Source: Ceratorhiza oryzae-sativae (lineage: Eukaryota; Basidiomycota; Agaricomycetes; Cantharellales; Ceratobasidiaceae). From it: DNA of 64,000 nucleotides. Position numbers and translations under genes: made by a program. The stretch covers positions 558,001 to 622,000 of the forward strand of contig JARWMV010000238.1 of assembly GCA_030998015.1 (NCBI GenBank), read 5' to 3'. Below the pieces are notes generated by a model. It did no database searches, had not been told where the DNA came from, and saw nothing but the letters and a program-made list of their open reading frames with translations. Positions 45,058 to 55,060 of this stretch are shown here, one piece after another. Each line of letters starts with the position of its first letter. The stretch's first letter is position 1.

Positions 45058-46871
45058 CTACTCGTGATGCGCAACGTCGGCCTTTTCGTTGTGAGCCTCG
45101 CGAGACTTGTGCGAGCGCAGGCCGTGCAGGCCGTGCTCATGGTCCACCTTTGACGTCACACGAGCAATCGCCTCGGGGTCCGCAGCGTGCACGTCCTCTG
45201 CGATAAGTTGCTTGCGGTACGCAACAGAGTGGATCGCGTTCGTGTTCTGGTACAAGATATCGATCTGCTCCAGCGACAATCCCTTGGTCTCGGGGATCAG
45301 GAAGTACGTGAACACCAAGCATCCAACGCAAGTGGAGCCCCAGATGAAGAACACCTTCACACCCAGGTTCGCGTTGCCCTTTCCAGGGTTAACGAGGTAT
45401 GGCGTGGCATAGCCGATACCAAAGTTCCACAGCCAGTTGGATGCGGTGGACAAAGACATGGCCTTGGCACGGATGGCAAGAGGGAAGATCTCGCCAGTGA
45501 CGACCCACGCGATCGGACCCCAGGTGGCGGCGAAGAAGGCAATGTAGATGCAGACGAACGCGATGAGCACCTTTTGGCCAGCCTGGTTCTCGACGGAGAT
45601 GGTAACACCGATGATGGCGACGAGGTACTCGCAGATGAGCATACCAGCGGCACCGATGAGCAAGAGGCGGCGACGTCCAACACGGTCAACGGCCCAGATA
45701 CCGGGAACGGTCATGCCGACGTTCACGACGTTGGTAGCAATGGTAATGAGGAAAGGATCGGTGATACCAGAGCGCTTGAAGAAGGTGGTGCCGTAGTAGA
45801 AGATAAAGTTGATACCAGTGAGTTGCTGCCAGGCTTGGAGGAAGACACCGGTCATGACACGGGTCAAGATCTTGTTCGGGCCTTGCTTGAAGCAGTCGAG
45901 GTAAGAGCCAGAGCCGAGCTCCTCCTCAGCGCGCAAGTTGGCACGGATATCGTTGAGCTCGGTCTCGACCTCGGGGTCTTCGGGGTGGAGAGACAGGAGA
46001 CGAGCGAGAGCACGCTGAGCGTCCTGATCGCGACCACGCTTGATGAGGTAACGGGGCGACTCGGGGAGGAGGACCATGCCACCGGCGAGGATAGCAGCCC
46101 AGACGAATTGGAGAGCGATGGGAACGCGCCATGCAGAGTGGTTCGTGCGGTTCTTGGTGCTGTTGTTGACAATGGCAGCGAGCAAGAGACCAATGGTGAT
46201 GGCCCACTGGTAGCAGGCAACGACGGCGCCACGATCCACTTGGGCGAGCACTCGGACTGGTACATCGGGACGAGGCAGGAAACCATTCCGACACCGAGAC
46301 CGGCAAAGACACGGCCGACTGCCAAGTCGATCAGATCACTTGGCTCTGGCCGAAAATAGCACGGTGCACTCACCAACAAAGACAGCAAAGCTCAGGGTAC
46401 CGGTCTGGAGGGCGACACCCAGGCAGAAGACGAGGCATGCAGCGATGAGACCCCACTTGCGGCCGAGGTAGTCACCCATCGGGGCAGCGAGGAGAGCGCC
46501 AAAGAAGGTACCGGCCGAGAGAATCGAGACGACCAAGGACTCGTTGGAGGTGCTGAGGGCATACGAGCCATCGCTCTTTTGGTTGCCAAAGACGAACAAC
46601 CAGTCCTGTGGGGGAGGGGGGGGGGGTCAGAGAGGCGGGGCAGTGGATGGACGATGGCGCTTACAGGCATCTCCTTGATGCCGGAGATGGTGCCGGTGTC
46701 GTACCCAAAGAGGATACCACCAAAGGCGGCGAAGGCAGTCATGAGGATGCCAGCAATTTTGCTCTTGGGGGCTGCATGAGACGGTGAGTACGGGCATACA
46801 GACGGCGGGGGCGACTACTGACCACCAGAGCCCCCGATTCCGCCACCAGCAGCTACAGGTCCACCAGCCAT
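45058..46871 (-). CDS. Hexose transporter 1 (MFS sugar porter; one-base frameshift)
   Basis: Twelve-TM sugar/H+ symporter or uniporter of the plasma membrane. Four exons: 46823-46871, 46665-46771, 46374-46605 and 45058-46318. The start MAGGPVAAGGGIGGSG is shared with its two neighbours. Signatures: FGGILFGYDTGTISGIKEM, GDYLGRKWGL, GRVFAGLGVGMVSCLVPMYQ, PESPRYLIKRGRDQD, QAWQQLTGINFIFYYGTTFF, DRVGRRRLLLIG and PETKGLSLEQID. At about 46233/46234 a C is missing relative to both neighbours (TGGATCGTGGC versus TGGATTCGTGGC), which breaks the frame between ...CSPKWI and GAVVACYQWA. The rest is GC-biased and conserved, so I read it as a functional gene with a sequence error, or very recent loss. It lacks an intron both neighbours have after YQSE. 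Confidence 0.95.
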
Positions 46872-48230
46872 GTCTTGGGTTGTCTTGGGTGAGGAAGCCG
46901 AGACGCTTGGGGCCAAGAGGGGGCCCCGCCAATGTACTTATACTCACTCCACCAGCCGCCCTCTGACCACATGATTCTGCCGTCGCCAGCCATTGCCCGA
47001 TGCTGGACCCTGTCACGCGGTCACACGGTTCGACAAGGAAGCTTCCATTTTTAGCCTCGTGACACGCCGCATGGGGCCTCTGCGCGGACGAATTCTCCCG
47101 CGACTCCGATCCATCGTCGATGGGCCCAGCACCGGGAAACGCCCACAATCCGTGCACCAATCCCCGCCCACGACCCGCATACAATCCCACCTCGCCCCCC
47201 CCCCTGTACGGTGCCCCTCTGCCCCAGCGTGACAGGCCAAGCACACGCCCCGATCCTGTCTTCGGATATTTTGTGTCCCAGCCGACGCGCCATTCGAAAT
47301 GCAATTTCCCACTCCGGCCCACGTGCCGGTTAGCCGACATCTCCTCGCATGCAGGTCGGGCGCTCCATTCCCGGCGTCCTGCGCCCATTCAAGCGAGGGC
47401 CAGGCCCGGCCGAGACAGTCGGCTCGCATATACCCCCGTTGCCGCACCTAGACCCATCGTCACACGCTCCCCTCGGCTGCGGCAGCCTGTTACCCATTGT
47501 ATGCCCACGGGCCCTCCTGTACCCGAAATCATCCCCATGATGAAACCAGACAACGGATATTGCGTCAGCTCTTCTCAAAATAGAATTGGTCCCGAAGTAC
47601 ATTCATCAGACCGAGTTGAACGCGATGGAACACAATATTGCTCGCGTGGCTTCTCCAGAGCGTTCCATCGACGCGGGGAGCACAGCCCATGCTCGTGGTC
47701 AAACGCAAATCCCAGCGCCATTGACCCAAATCGGATCTACCAGCTCGGTTTTCAGCTCCCGGGTGCCTCGACGTGAATTCCTGCCGCACGAGGCCAGAAC
47801 AAGACGTTCCTATTAGAAGTGTGCCACCCGCGATCACGACTACACGGAATTTCGATTCAAGCGTGCATCAGAACGAGTCCCGGCAGTTAGCCGAAGGCAC
47901 ATCAGATTACTCAATGATGTGACGGTAACTGTCGCAGAACCTGGAATTCATCCTGCAAATAATCGAAATATCGTCAATTCACGCATACAATTTTATCCGA
48001 ATTTGGCCAGGCACCGTCTTGGGTTTCCCTGCCCAGCGCATCGACGGGCTCGACGACCCACTCACATGTCACTGCCAAGCGTCCAACTCGCGAGTCGATG
48101 AAGAAGGTCGGTACCAGCCTGGAGAGCGAGATGCGTATAAGTATGGAGCGTCACCGGCATCCCAATTCTCCAGCTCCAGCTTCTCCAGCTCTTTCCCCCT
48201 CGACACTTCTGCCTTCTTGAGCATTCAACA
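46872..48230. promoter_or_regulatory. Head-to-head promoter region of hexose transporters 1 and 2
   Basis: 1.36 kb between opposing start codons. TATA-like boxes face each gene: TATAAG on the minus strand (plus 46937-46942), about 70 bases before transporter 1, and TATAA at 48136-48140, 95 bases before transporter 2. GC-rich elements such as CCCCGCC and CCCCGC, resembling CreA/Mig1-type sites, occur but were not counted systematically. A C9-10 run is at about 47194-47203. No exon is supported. Confidence 0.5.
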
Positions 48231-50087
48231 ATGGCGGGTGGTCCAGTTGCAGCAGGCGGTGGCGTAGGCGGCTCCGGCGGTGAGTGCGGTTCGCTTGCGA
48301 CCTCCTTCGATGTCTCACTCTTCCCGGACAGCCCCCAAGAACAAGCTCGCGGGTATTCTCATGACAGCCTTCGCGGCCTTTGGTGGGATTCTCTTCGGCT
48401 ATGACACTGGCGTTATCTCTGGCATCAAGGAGATGGAGGTGTGTCTCGACAAGGGTCTTCATTTATTACAACACTCATTAGTCTTGATTACAGGATTGGC
48501 TCCAGACATTTGGCTATCAGGACAGCGCGGATGGCAGGTGGAAGATCGCGACCAAGGAAGAGTCGCTCATCGTCTCGATTCTCTCGGCTGGTACCTTCTT
48601 TGGTGCTCTTCTCGCCGCCCCCATGGGCGACAAGCTCGGTCGCAAGTGGGGTTTGATCGCTGCCTGCCTTGTCTTCTCGATCGGTGTTGCGCTCCAGACC
48701 GGTACCACCGGTGTCGCTGTCTTTGTCGGTACGTTCGCTTCGCCGAATCACATGAGCTCTTTCTAATCATTGCCTCTAGTTGGTCGTGTGTTTGCTGGTC
48801 TCGGTGTCGGTATGGTTTCTTGCTTGGTTCCCATGTATCAGTCTGAATGGTAAGTCCATGCACATACCTGATATATCCGGTGCTTATATGCGTCTGATTT
48901 AGCTCTCCGAAATGGATTCGTGGCGCCGTCGTTGCCTGCTACCAGTGGGCCATCACCATTGGTCTCCTGCTTGCTGCCATTGTCAACAACAGCACCAAGA
49001 ACCGTTCTGGCCACGCTTCCTGGCGTGTCCCTATCGGCATCCAGTTCGTCTGGGCTGGTGTGCTCGCAGGTGGCATGATGCTGCTCCCCGAGTCACCTCG
49101 TTACCTCATCAAGCGTGGTCGCGACCAGGACGCTCAGCGTGCTCTCGCTCGTCTCCTTTCGCTCCACCCCGAAGATCCCGAGGTCGAGACTGAGCTCAAC
49201 GATATCCGTGCCAACTTGCGCGCTGAGGAGGAGCTCGGCTCTGGCTCGTACGCTGATTGCTTCAAGCAAGGCCCGAACAAGATCTTGACCCGTGTCATGA
49301 CCGGTGTCTTCCTCCAAGCCTGGCAGCAACTCACTGGTATCAACTTTATCTTCTACTACGGCACCACCTTCTTCAAGCGCTCTGGTATCACCGATCCTTT
49401 CCTCATTACCATTGCTACCAACGTTGTCAATGTCGGCATGACCGTCCCCGGTATCTGGGCCGTTGACCGTGTTGGACGTCGCCGCCTCTTGCTCATCGGT
49501 GCCGTTGGTATGCTCATCTGCGAGTACCTCGTCGCTATCGTTGGTGTTACTATCTCTGTCGAGAACCAGGCTGGCCAAAAGGTGCTCATCGCGTTCGTCT
49601 GCATCTACATTGCCTTCTTCGCCGCCACCTGGGGTCCGATCGCGTGGGTCGTCACTGGCGAGATCTTCCCTCTTGCCATCCGTGCCAAGGCCATGTCTTT
49701 GTCCACCGCATCCAACTGGCTGTGGAACTTTGGTATCGGCTATGCCACTCCATACCTCGTCAACCCTGGAAAGGGCAACGCGAACCTGGGTGTGAAGGTG
49801 TTCTTCATCTGGGGCTCCACTTGCGTTGGATGCTTGGTGTTCACGTACTTCCTGATCCCCGAGACCAAGGGACTGTCGCTGGAGCAGATCGATATCCTGT
49901 ACCAGAACACGAACGCGATCCACTCTGTGGCATACCGCAAGCAACTATCGCAGAGGACGTGCACGCTGCGGACCCCGAGGCGATTGCTCGTGTGACGTCA
50001 AAGGTAGACCAGGAGCACGGTCTGCACGGTCTGCGCTCGCACAAGTCTCGCGAGCACGACGAAAAGACCGAGGTCGAGCACCGCTAA
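48231..50087 (+). CDS. Hexose transporter 2 (MFS sugar porter; one-base frameshift near the end)
   Basis: Same family and N terminus (MAGGPVAAGGGVGGSG) as transporter 1. Five exons; exon 1 is 48231-48279. Signatures: FGGILFGYDTGVISGIKEM, GDKLGRKWGL, GRVFAGLGVGMVSCLVPMYQ, SPKWIRGAVVACYQWAITIG, PESPRYLIKRGRDQD, QAWQQLTGINFIFYYGTTFF and PETKGLSLEQID. From PESPRY to the C terminus it is almost identical to transporter 1 in DNA as well as protein. After AYRKQL a T is missing at about 49946/49947 (CAACTATCG versus CAACTTATCG). The frame then goes wrong and stops at 49995; the other frame continues EDVHAADPEAIARVTSKVDQ and ends at 50087 like transporter 1. Only the cytosolic tail would be changed if the indel is real. 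Confidence 0.95.
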
Positions 50088-51031
50088 GCGGGTGTTTGTA
50101 GTTAGACTCAACGGTCTGTCTATCTATCTATCTTTTTCTGTTTGTTTTGTCACCCGATGTGATCGTTGTTGTGTATGTGTTTCTGCGTGTAGTGCTTAGT
50201 TATGATCGAGGCTGGAATAGAAAAAACAAAGAAGATATTCGCCTTCGTTGTGGGTTTGGTTCGTAAGCTGTTGCTGGGGGTTCTGGGGGATGTCCAATCG
50301 CAAGCAATTGAGCGATTGTCGCTGTAGCGGACCGTGTTCCGGATCAGGTAATCCGCAGGCCAACTTTGTCAGGTCAGGTGACGTACGGGGCGACTCGGAC
50401 TGCCAAGTCTCGAGACCGCTTCAGAATAGAATTGCTCAAGTAAGCGACATTTACTATACAAAAAATTAGGCTGATTGCGGCTACTGAGCCAAGTCTAGGG
50501 CTGGTACCTACGCGGACTTTGCTCGAACGAAAAAGTCGACACCCTCGCTGAAGCATTCAAGTCGTCTTTTTGCAAACCACGCCACCTTTTCCTTGGTAGA
50601 AGGACCTTAGAATAGTCCCCACACACCTTGGCGCTTCTTTTTCGGCAGGTATTGCAGATAGGACGCACCCCAATACCCAACCAACGTCATGCATGCTCTC
50701 GATATCAGCCCTACTGGTGTATCCTATCCATCATCTGGCATGTGAGCCCCTAATTTGGTGAGACTATTTCAAGGTCATTGGCGTAAACTGGTGATCTTTA
50801 CCGAGATGCTTGGTAGGATCCGGTAATCACGCGCATTGTCTCTTATTTCATTTCTACACTTTTGCCAACACCCTAGTCTAAACGACGATAGGCATGTCAC
50901 CCAAGAAAGTATAAAGGCGGGCCCCCATCGGCGGAGGAGCACATCCCCCACAAGCCTCTCCACGTTCAACTTGTGTTTTTCCAAACACCGTGCTGCTTGG
51001 TTCTTTCTTTCTTTTGACATAGCTCTTCAGT
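50088..51031. promoter_or_regulatory. Upstream region of hexose transporter 3
   Basis: 944 bases. A (CTAT)n run at about 50117-50131 lies in the transporter 2 3' flank. TATAAA at 50910-50915 is 117 bases before the transporter 3 ATG. No exon seen. Confidence 0.45.
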
Positions 51032-52897
51032 ATGGCGGGCGGTCCTGTAGCAACCGGTGGTGGTATAGGGGGCGATGGTGGTTAGTATCCAGCATGTTGC
51101 GTATATGGCTGTTACTCATGCCTCTGATACAGCTCCTAAGAATAAGCTTGCGGGTATTCTTATGACAACATTCGCGGCATTCGGTGGTGTTCTGTATGGC
51201 TATGACACTGGAGTGATTTCAGGCATAAAGCAAATGGAGGTGAGTAGGCTCTGCCTCAACACCTCGACATCATGCTGACTCCAAGTTTAGAACTGGCTTA
51301 TGACATTCGGCAGTAAAACTCCCTCGGGTGCTTATGCTATCACTACGACACAAGAATCGCTCGTTGTTTCAATTCTTTCTGCCGGCACGTTCTTCGGTGC
51401 CCTCTTGGCTGCTCCGATGGGTGATTTCCTCGGTCGCAAGTGGGGCATTGTTGCCGCAACTTTGGTATTTTGCGTCGGAGTTGCCCTACAGACTGGGACC
51501 CTGGAGTTCTCTGTATTCGTCGGTACGTCGTGAACTTTCTGATCGAAATAGACTTTTCTCACCCCCCGCCTGTCGGCAACAGTCGGACGTGTGTTTGCGG
51601 GTCTTGGTGTGGGAATGCTGTCAACGCTGGTTCCAATGTACCAGTCTGAATGGTGAGTATCATACCCATCAAGTGGGACGCATATACTCACACTTGTTGT
51701 CAGTGCTCCGAAATGGATTCGCGGGGCTGTCGTCTCTTGCTACCAATGGGCCATCACGATCGGTCTCCTCATCGCGTCGATTGTGAACAACTCTACCCAA
51801 CATCGGCCAAACCACTCGGCGTGGCGTATCCCTATCGGCATACAGTTCGTTTGGGCTGCTGTACTTGCTGGTGGGATGTCGCTTCTCCCCGAGTCTCCCC
51901 GTTACTTGATGAAGCGCGGCCGTGACCAAGCTGCGCGTCAGGCCCTCGGTCGCCTCTTGTCCCTAAGCCCAGAGGACCCTTCGATCGAGGCTGAGCTGGC
52001 AGACATCCGTGCCTCCCAGCGCGCCGAAGAAGAGATGGGCAGTGGTTCGTACTTGGACTGCTTCAGACAAGGCCCGAACAAGATCTTGACTCGCGTCATG
52101 ACCGGTGTCTTCCTCCAAGCCTGGCAGCAGCTTACTGGCATCAACTTTATCTTCTACTATGGTACCACTTTCTTCCAACAATCTGGGATCCGCGATCCGT
52201 TCCTCATTTCCATCGCTACCAACGTTGTCAATGTGGGCATGACCATTCCGGGCATCTACCTCGTCGACAAGGCGGGACGACGTAGTCTCTTGCTCATTGG
52301 CGCGGCTGGTATGCTCGTCTGTGAATTCTTGGTTGCTATCGTTGGAGTTACTATCTCCGCGGAGAATCTGGCTGGCCAAAAGGTGCTCATTGCGTTTGTA
52401 TGCATCTACATTGCCTTCTTCGCTTCTACCTGGGGGCCGATTGCATGGGTCGTCACTGGCGAGATCTTCCCACTCAATATCCGTGCCAAGGCCATGTCGC
52501 TTTCAACCGCATCCAACTGGCTGTGGAACTTTGGTATCGGCTATGCCACTCCTTACCTCGTCAACCCTGGAAAGGGTAATGCGGATCTAGGTGTCAAGGT
52601 GTTCTTCATTTGGGGCGGCACATGTGTTGGGTGTCTCTTGTTCACTTGTAAGCCTTTTTGATCAGTCTTTTGGGTGTAGACCAGCTAACTCATTTTACCT
52701 TAGTCTTCCTGATCCCCGAGACAAAAGGCCTCTCTCTCGAACAAATCGATATTCTGTATCAAAACACCAACGCCATCAACTCGATTGCCTATCGCAAAGA
52801 GCTCATTGCGGAGGATGTGCATCCAGTGGATCCCGATGTTATCCAAGTTGAGCCCAAGGCCAAGAACAACGAAATCTCTCACAAGGAGCATGTTTAA
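51032..52897 (+). CDS. Hexose transporter 3 (MFS sugar porter, intact)
   Basis: Six exons, no frame break, about 530 residues. The start MAGGPVATGGGIGGDG matches the two transporters to its left. Signatures: FGGVLYGYDTGVISGIKQM, GDFLGRKWGI, GRVFAGLGVGMLSTLVPMYQ, PESPRYLMKRGRDQA, QAWQQLTGINFIFYYGTTFF, DKAGRRSLLLIG and PETKGLSLEQID. The loop has QQSGIRDP where the others have KRSGITDP, and the tail differs (NNEISHKEHV). It has one more intron than transporter 2 (inside LLFT|FFLIPE), and weaker GC bias at third positions. It is an older or less expressed copy (inference). Substrate cannot be set from sequence, but the QQLTGxNFIFYYG motif fits monosaccharides. Confidence 0.97.
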
Positions 52898-53808
52898 ACT
52901 ACTATTCGAATACTCAGCCCTTCCTAATAAGGGATAATTTCGCGTTAGTCCCATCCTTCTAGAAACGTTTGGCCAACAGGGCTATCGAGGCCGGAGTCCC
53001 TGTATACTATACTATTATGTCTTTTTATAAATACATGGCCTCATAAACTGTTCGGAATGGCTTAAGTCCGGCTCTTTAGCCTTTAGGAAGATCACTCGGA
53101 ACTCGAAGGTCACCGTGCCCTATCGCCTAACAAAGACAGTTAAACTGTTTACTTGCAAATGGCTCGTTCACATAAATAGCCGAGAATTTGTTCGATTTCC
53201 ATCAGTCACGCTATGGAATAATCCGATCAATAAGATTTACTCATGGGTGGAATGTCTGATGGACGTTACTATAGTATATGCGCTAGGCGTGAGATCAGCC
53301 GAGCCGTGGCGGGCGGGAAATCATGTCTTAAGACGTCATTCCCAAGCCCTAATCGTGACGTACTGATTTACATAGGCCCCGTTTTCCTCTCTGGAATACT
53401 TTGTTCTCGCTTAGATATTGATATTAGCCTTTTCTTTTATCCGTGAGGCATTCCGACCAGTGAAGTGACATCTCGCCTCACGCCAAGGTGCAGCAATTAT
53501 CTAGAGCTTACACAGCTCGTGGATTCTAGTCTCGTTCAAATCGACTTGGAACTAGATCTGGCGTAGCTAAAGCAGTCGTGATAAATGAATATGACTAGTC
53601 ATGTTTGACCTCACGAGCAGCAATGAGCGCAATCGCGAGGTTGTCCTTACATGCTGGACATGATATCCAAAATATATGCATAAAATCCTGTGTATACATC
53701 TACTGCACGGGTCTAGTTGAACAAGAGTCATTCATCCAAATGCATGCAGCCAAAGCGACCAATACCCTCGATCAGTTCACCCCAAGTGCGAAGTGATCAT
53801 CGTGATGC
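52898..53808. other. Gap between transporter 3 and the PDI gene
   Basis: 911 bases of AT-rich sequence between two genes whose 3' ends face it. No coding exon, repeat or RNA gene is supported. Confidence 0.3.
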
Positions 53809-54816
53809 TCAAAGCTCAGAGTGTTGTTTCTCTCCAAGCGTTTTCAAGAACTTGTGTAGAGGATCAAACTTGAGAACACCTATTTTCACGTTAAGTCTTC
53901 TCTTGGCCTTCGAAAGGTTTGGGTGCTCACCTTCATATAGCGTAGGCGTTGTCTCACCAACCCTCCAAACCAAGATCTTAGATTTGCCATCCGCCGGTGC
54001 GTCGATACCGAGTTCTTTGATTATTTCCCCCTTTTCATCTTTAGTTGCGCCGAAAGATATTTGCTTATGATGCCTCCATCCCAAGACCTTCCATAAGACG
54101 GGGAGTTTGGGGGATTTAGTGAGGAGTAGAACGTGTGGCAAGTTTGGTTCCTATGTATAGTATAAGTATATCAGTATAAAGAGGTTGAAATGACTCTTAC
54201 TGTTGATTTATGCCACCCTTGAATAGCCGTGGAGCCCCTCAGAGTCTTGACTCGTGCTGGGACCTCGCTCGTGGCAAAGTCAACCAGAGCGCTTGCCGTT
54301 CTCTCCCCTTGGTAATCATGTGGGACACCCTTCTTCCCTCGGGGGAATCCTTTGATGGTGGGGAACCCTTTGACGCCCTATTCGCCATGAGTACACGCAA
54401 ACGTGCTAGTTATAGATCTACCTGTTCCCCACATAGTTGTTTGTTCTCGTTTGCGTCACAATCGACGGCATAAAAAGGTACGATGCCAGCCAAAGATTCA
54501 GCGGCTTTGCTGAATTCCGGCGTAAGTCGTTGGCAGTGCTAAAAGGCAAACGGTCAGTACACGTCTCAACCTCATCCCCGAGCCTACTTACACCACACCA
54601 TGGCGCCACGAATGCGGTAATGGCGGTGACCTGATCGGTTGAAACATATGTTCATGCGTTTCAAGAATCGGCAAATTCGGGAGGACTGACCTCCTCGTTC
54701 ATCGCATTTTTCCATTCAGCAGCAGTAAGCTGCTTGACTGCGCCATTCTTCGGATACATGCCGGCCAGGGCAATATGGGCCAGACCGAGCAAGGGAAGTG
54801 CGTACGTGGCTAGCAT
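53809..54816 (-). CDS. Secreted/ER protein disulfide isomerase, P5/MPD1-like
   Basis: Oxidises and isomerises disulfides in the ER. Six exons, about 249 residues. A signal peptide (MLATYALPLLGLAHIALAGM) precedes YPKNGAVKQLTAAEWKNAMN. Thioredoxin fold: VTAITAFVAPWCGHCQRLTP with active site CGHC, EFSKAAESLAGIVPFYAVDC, and GVKGFPTIKGFPRG with the cis-proline. A second, inactive thioredoxin-like half follows (LPHVLLLTKSPKLPVLWKVL). The C terminus is GEKQHSEL, where HSEL resembles an HDEL-type ER retrieval signal. Intron 54539-54591 falls between the Gly and His of CGHC. All joins keep frame. It shares a 244-bp divergent promoter with ABP1. Confidence 0.93.
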
Positions 54817-55060
54817 TGTCGGGAGGGGGTGGGCCTCTGCGGGGTGGTGGATGCAACGGGAACTGGTATGGCCTGACTCAGGCTTTATAGGGGTAGCCGA
54901 GCAGCGGACGTGGCAGGGGCAGACAGCGACACTCAGATTTGGCACAGCCGCAAGATGCCACGTAAGGCGCATCAGCTCGTTAGCGCCGTGTTCCTCGTAT
55001 GACATAAGCTGACGCACACCGCTTTCGCACAAGTGCTGCGAAGCACCCTCAACCACCACA
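54817..55060. promoter_or_regulatory. Divergent promoter, PDI / ABP1
   Basis: 244 bases between opposing start codons. CTTTATAG near 54883-54890 could act as a TATA-like element. No exon is visible. Confidence 0.4.

Noticed and set aside
45187..46359. 390-codon acidic open frame on the plus strand
   Set aside because: Antisense shadow of the GC-biased transporter 1 exon; the same shadow appears antisense to transporter 2.
47120..47776. 218-codon Pro/Arg-rich open frame between transporters 1 and 2
   Set aside because: Lies in a GC-rich promoter region with open frames on both strands and no domain.
49093..49944. 283-codon open frame on the minus strand
   Set aside because: Antisense of transporter 2, nearly identical to the other shadow, as expected from the duplicated coding strand.
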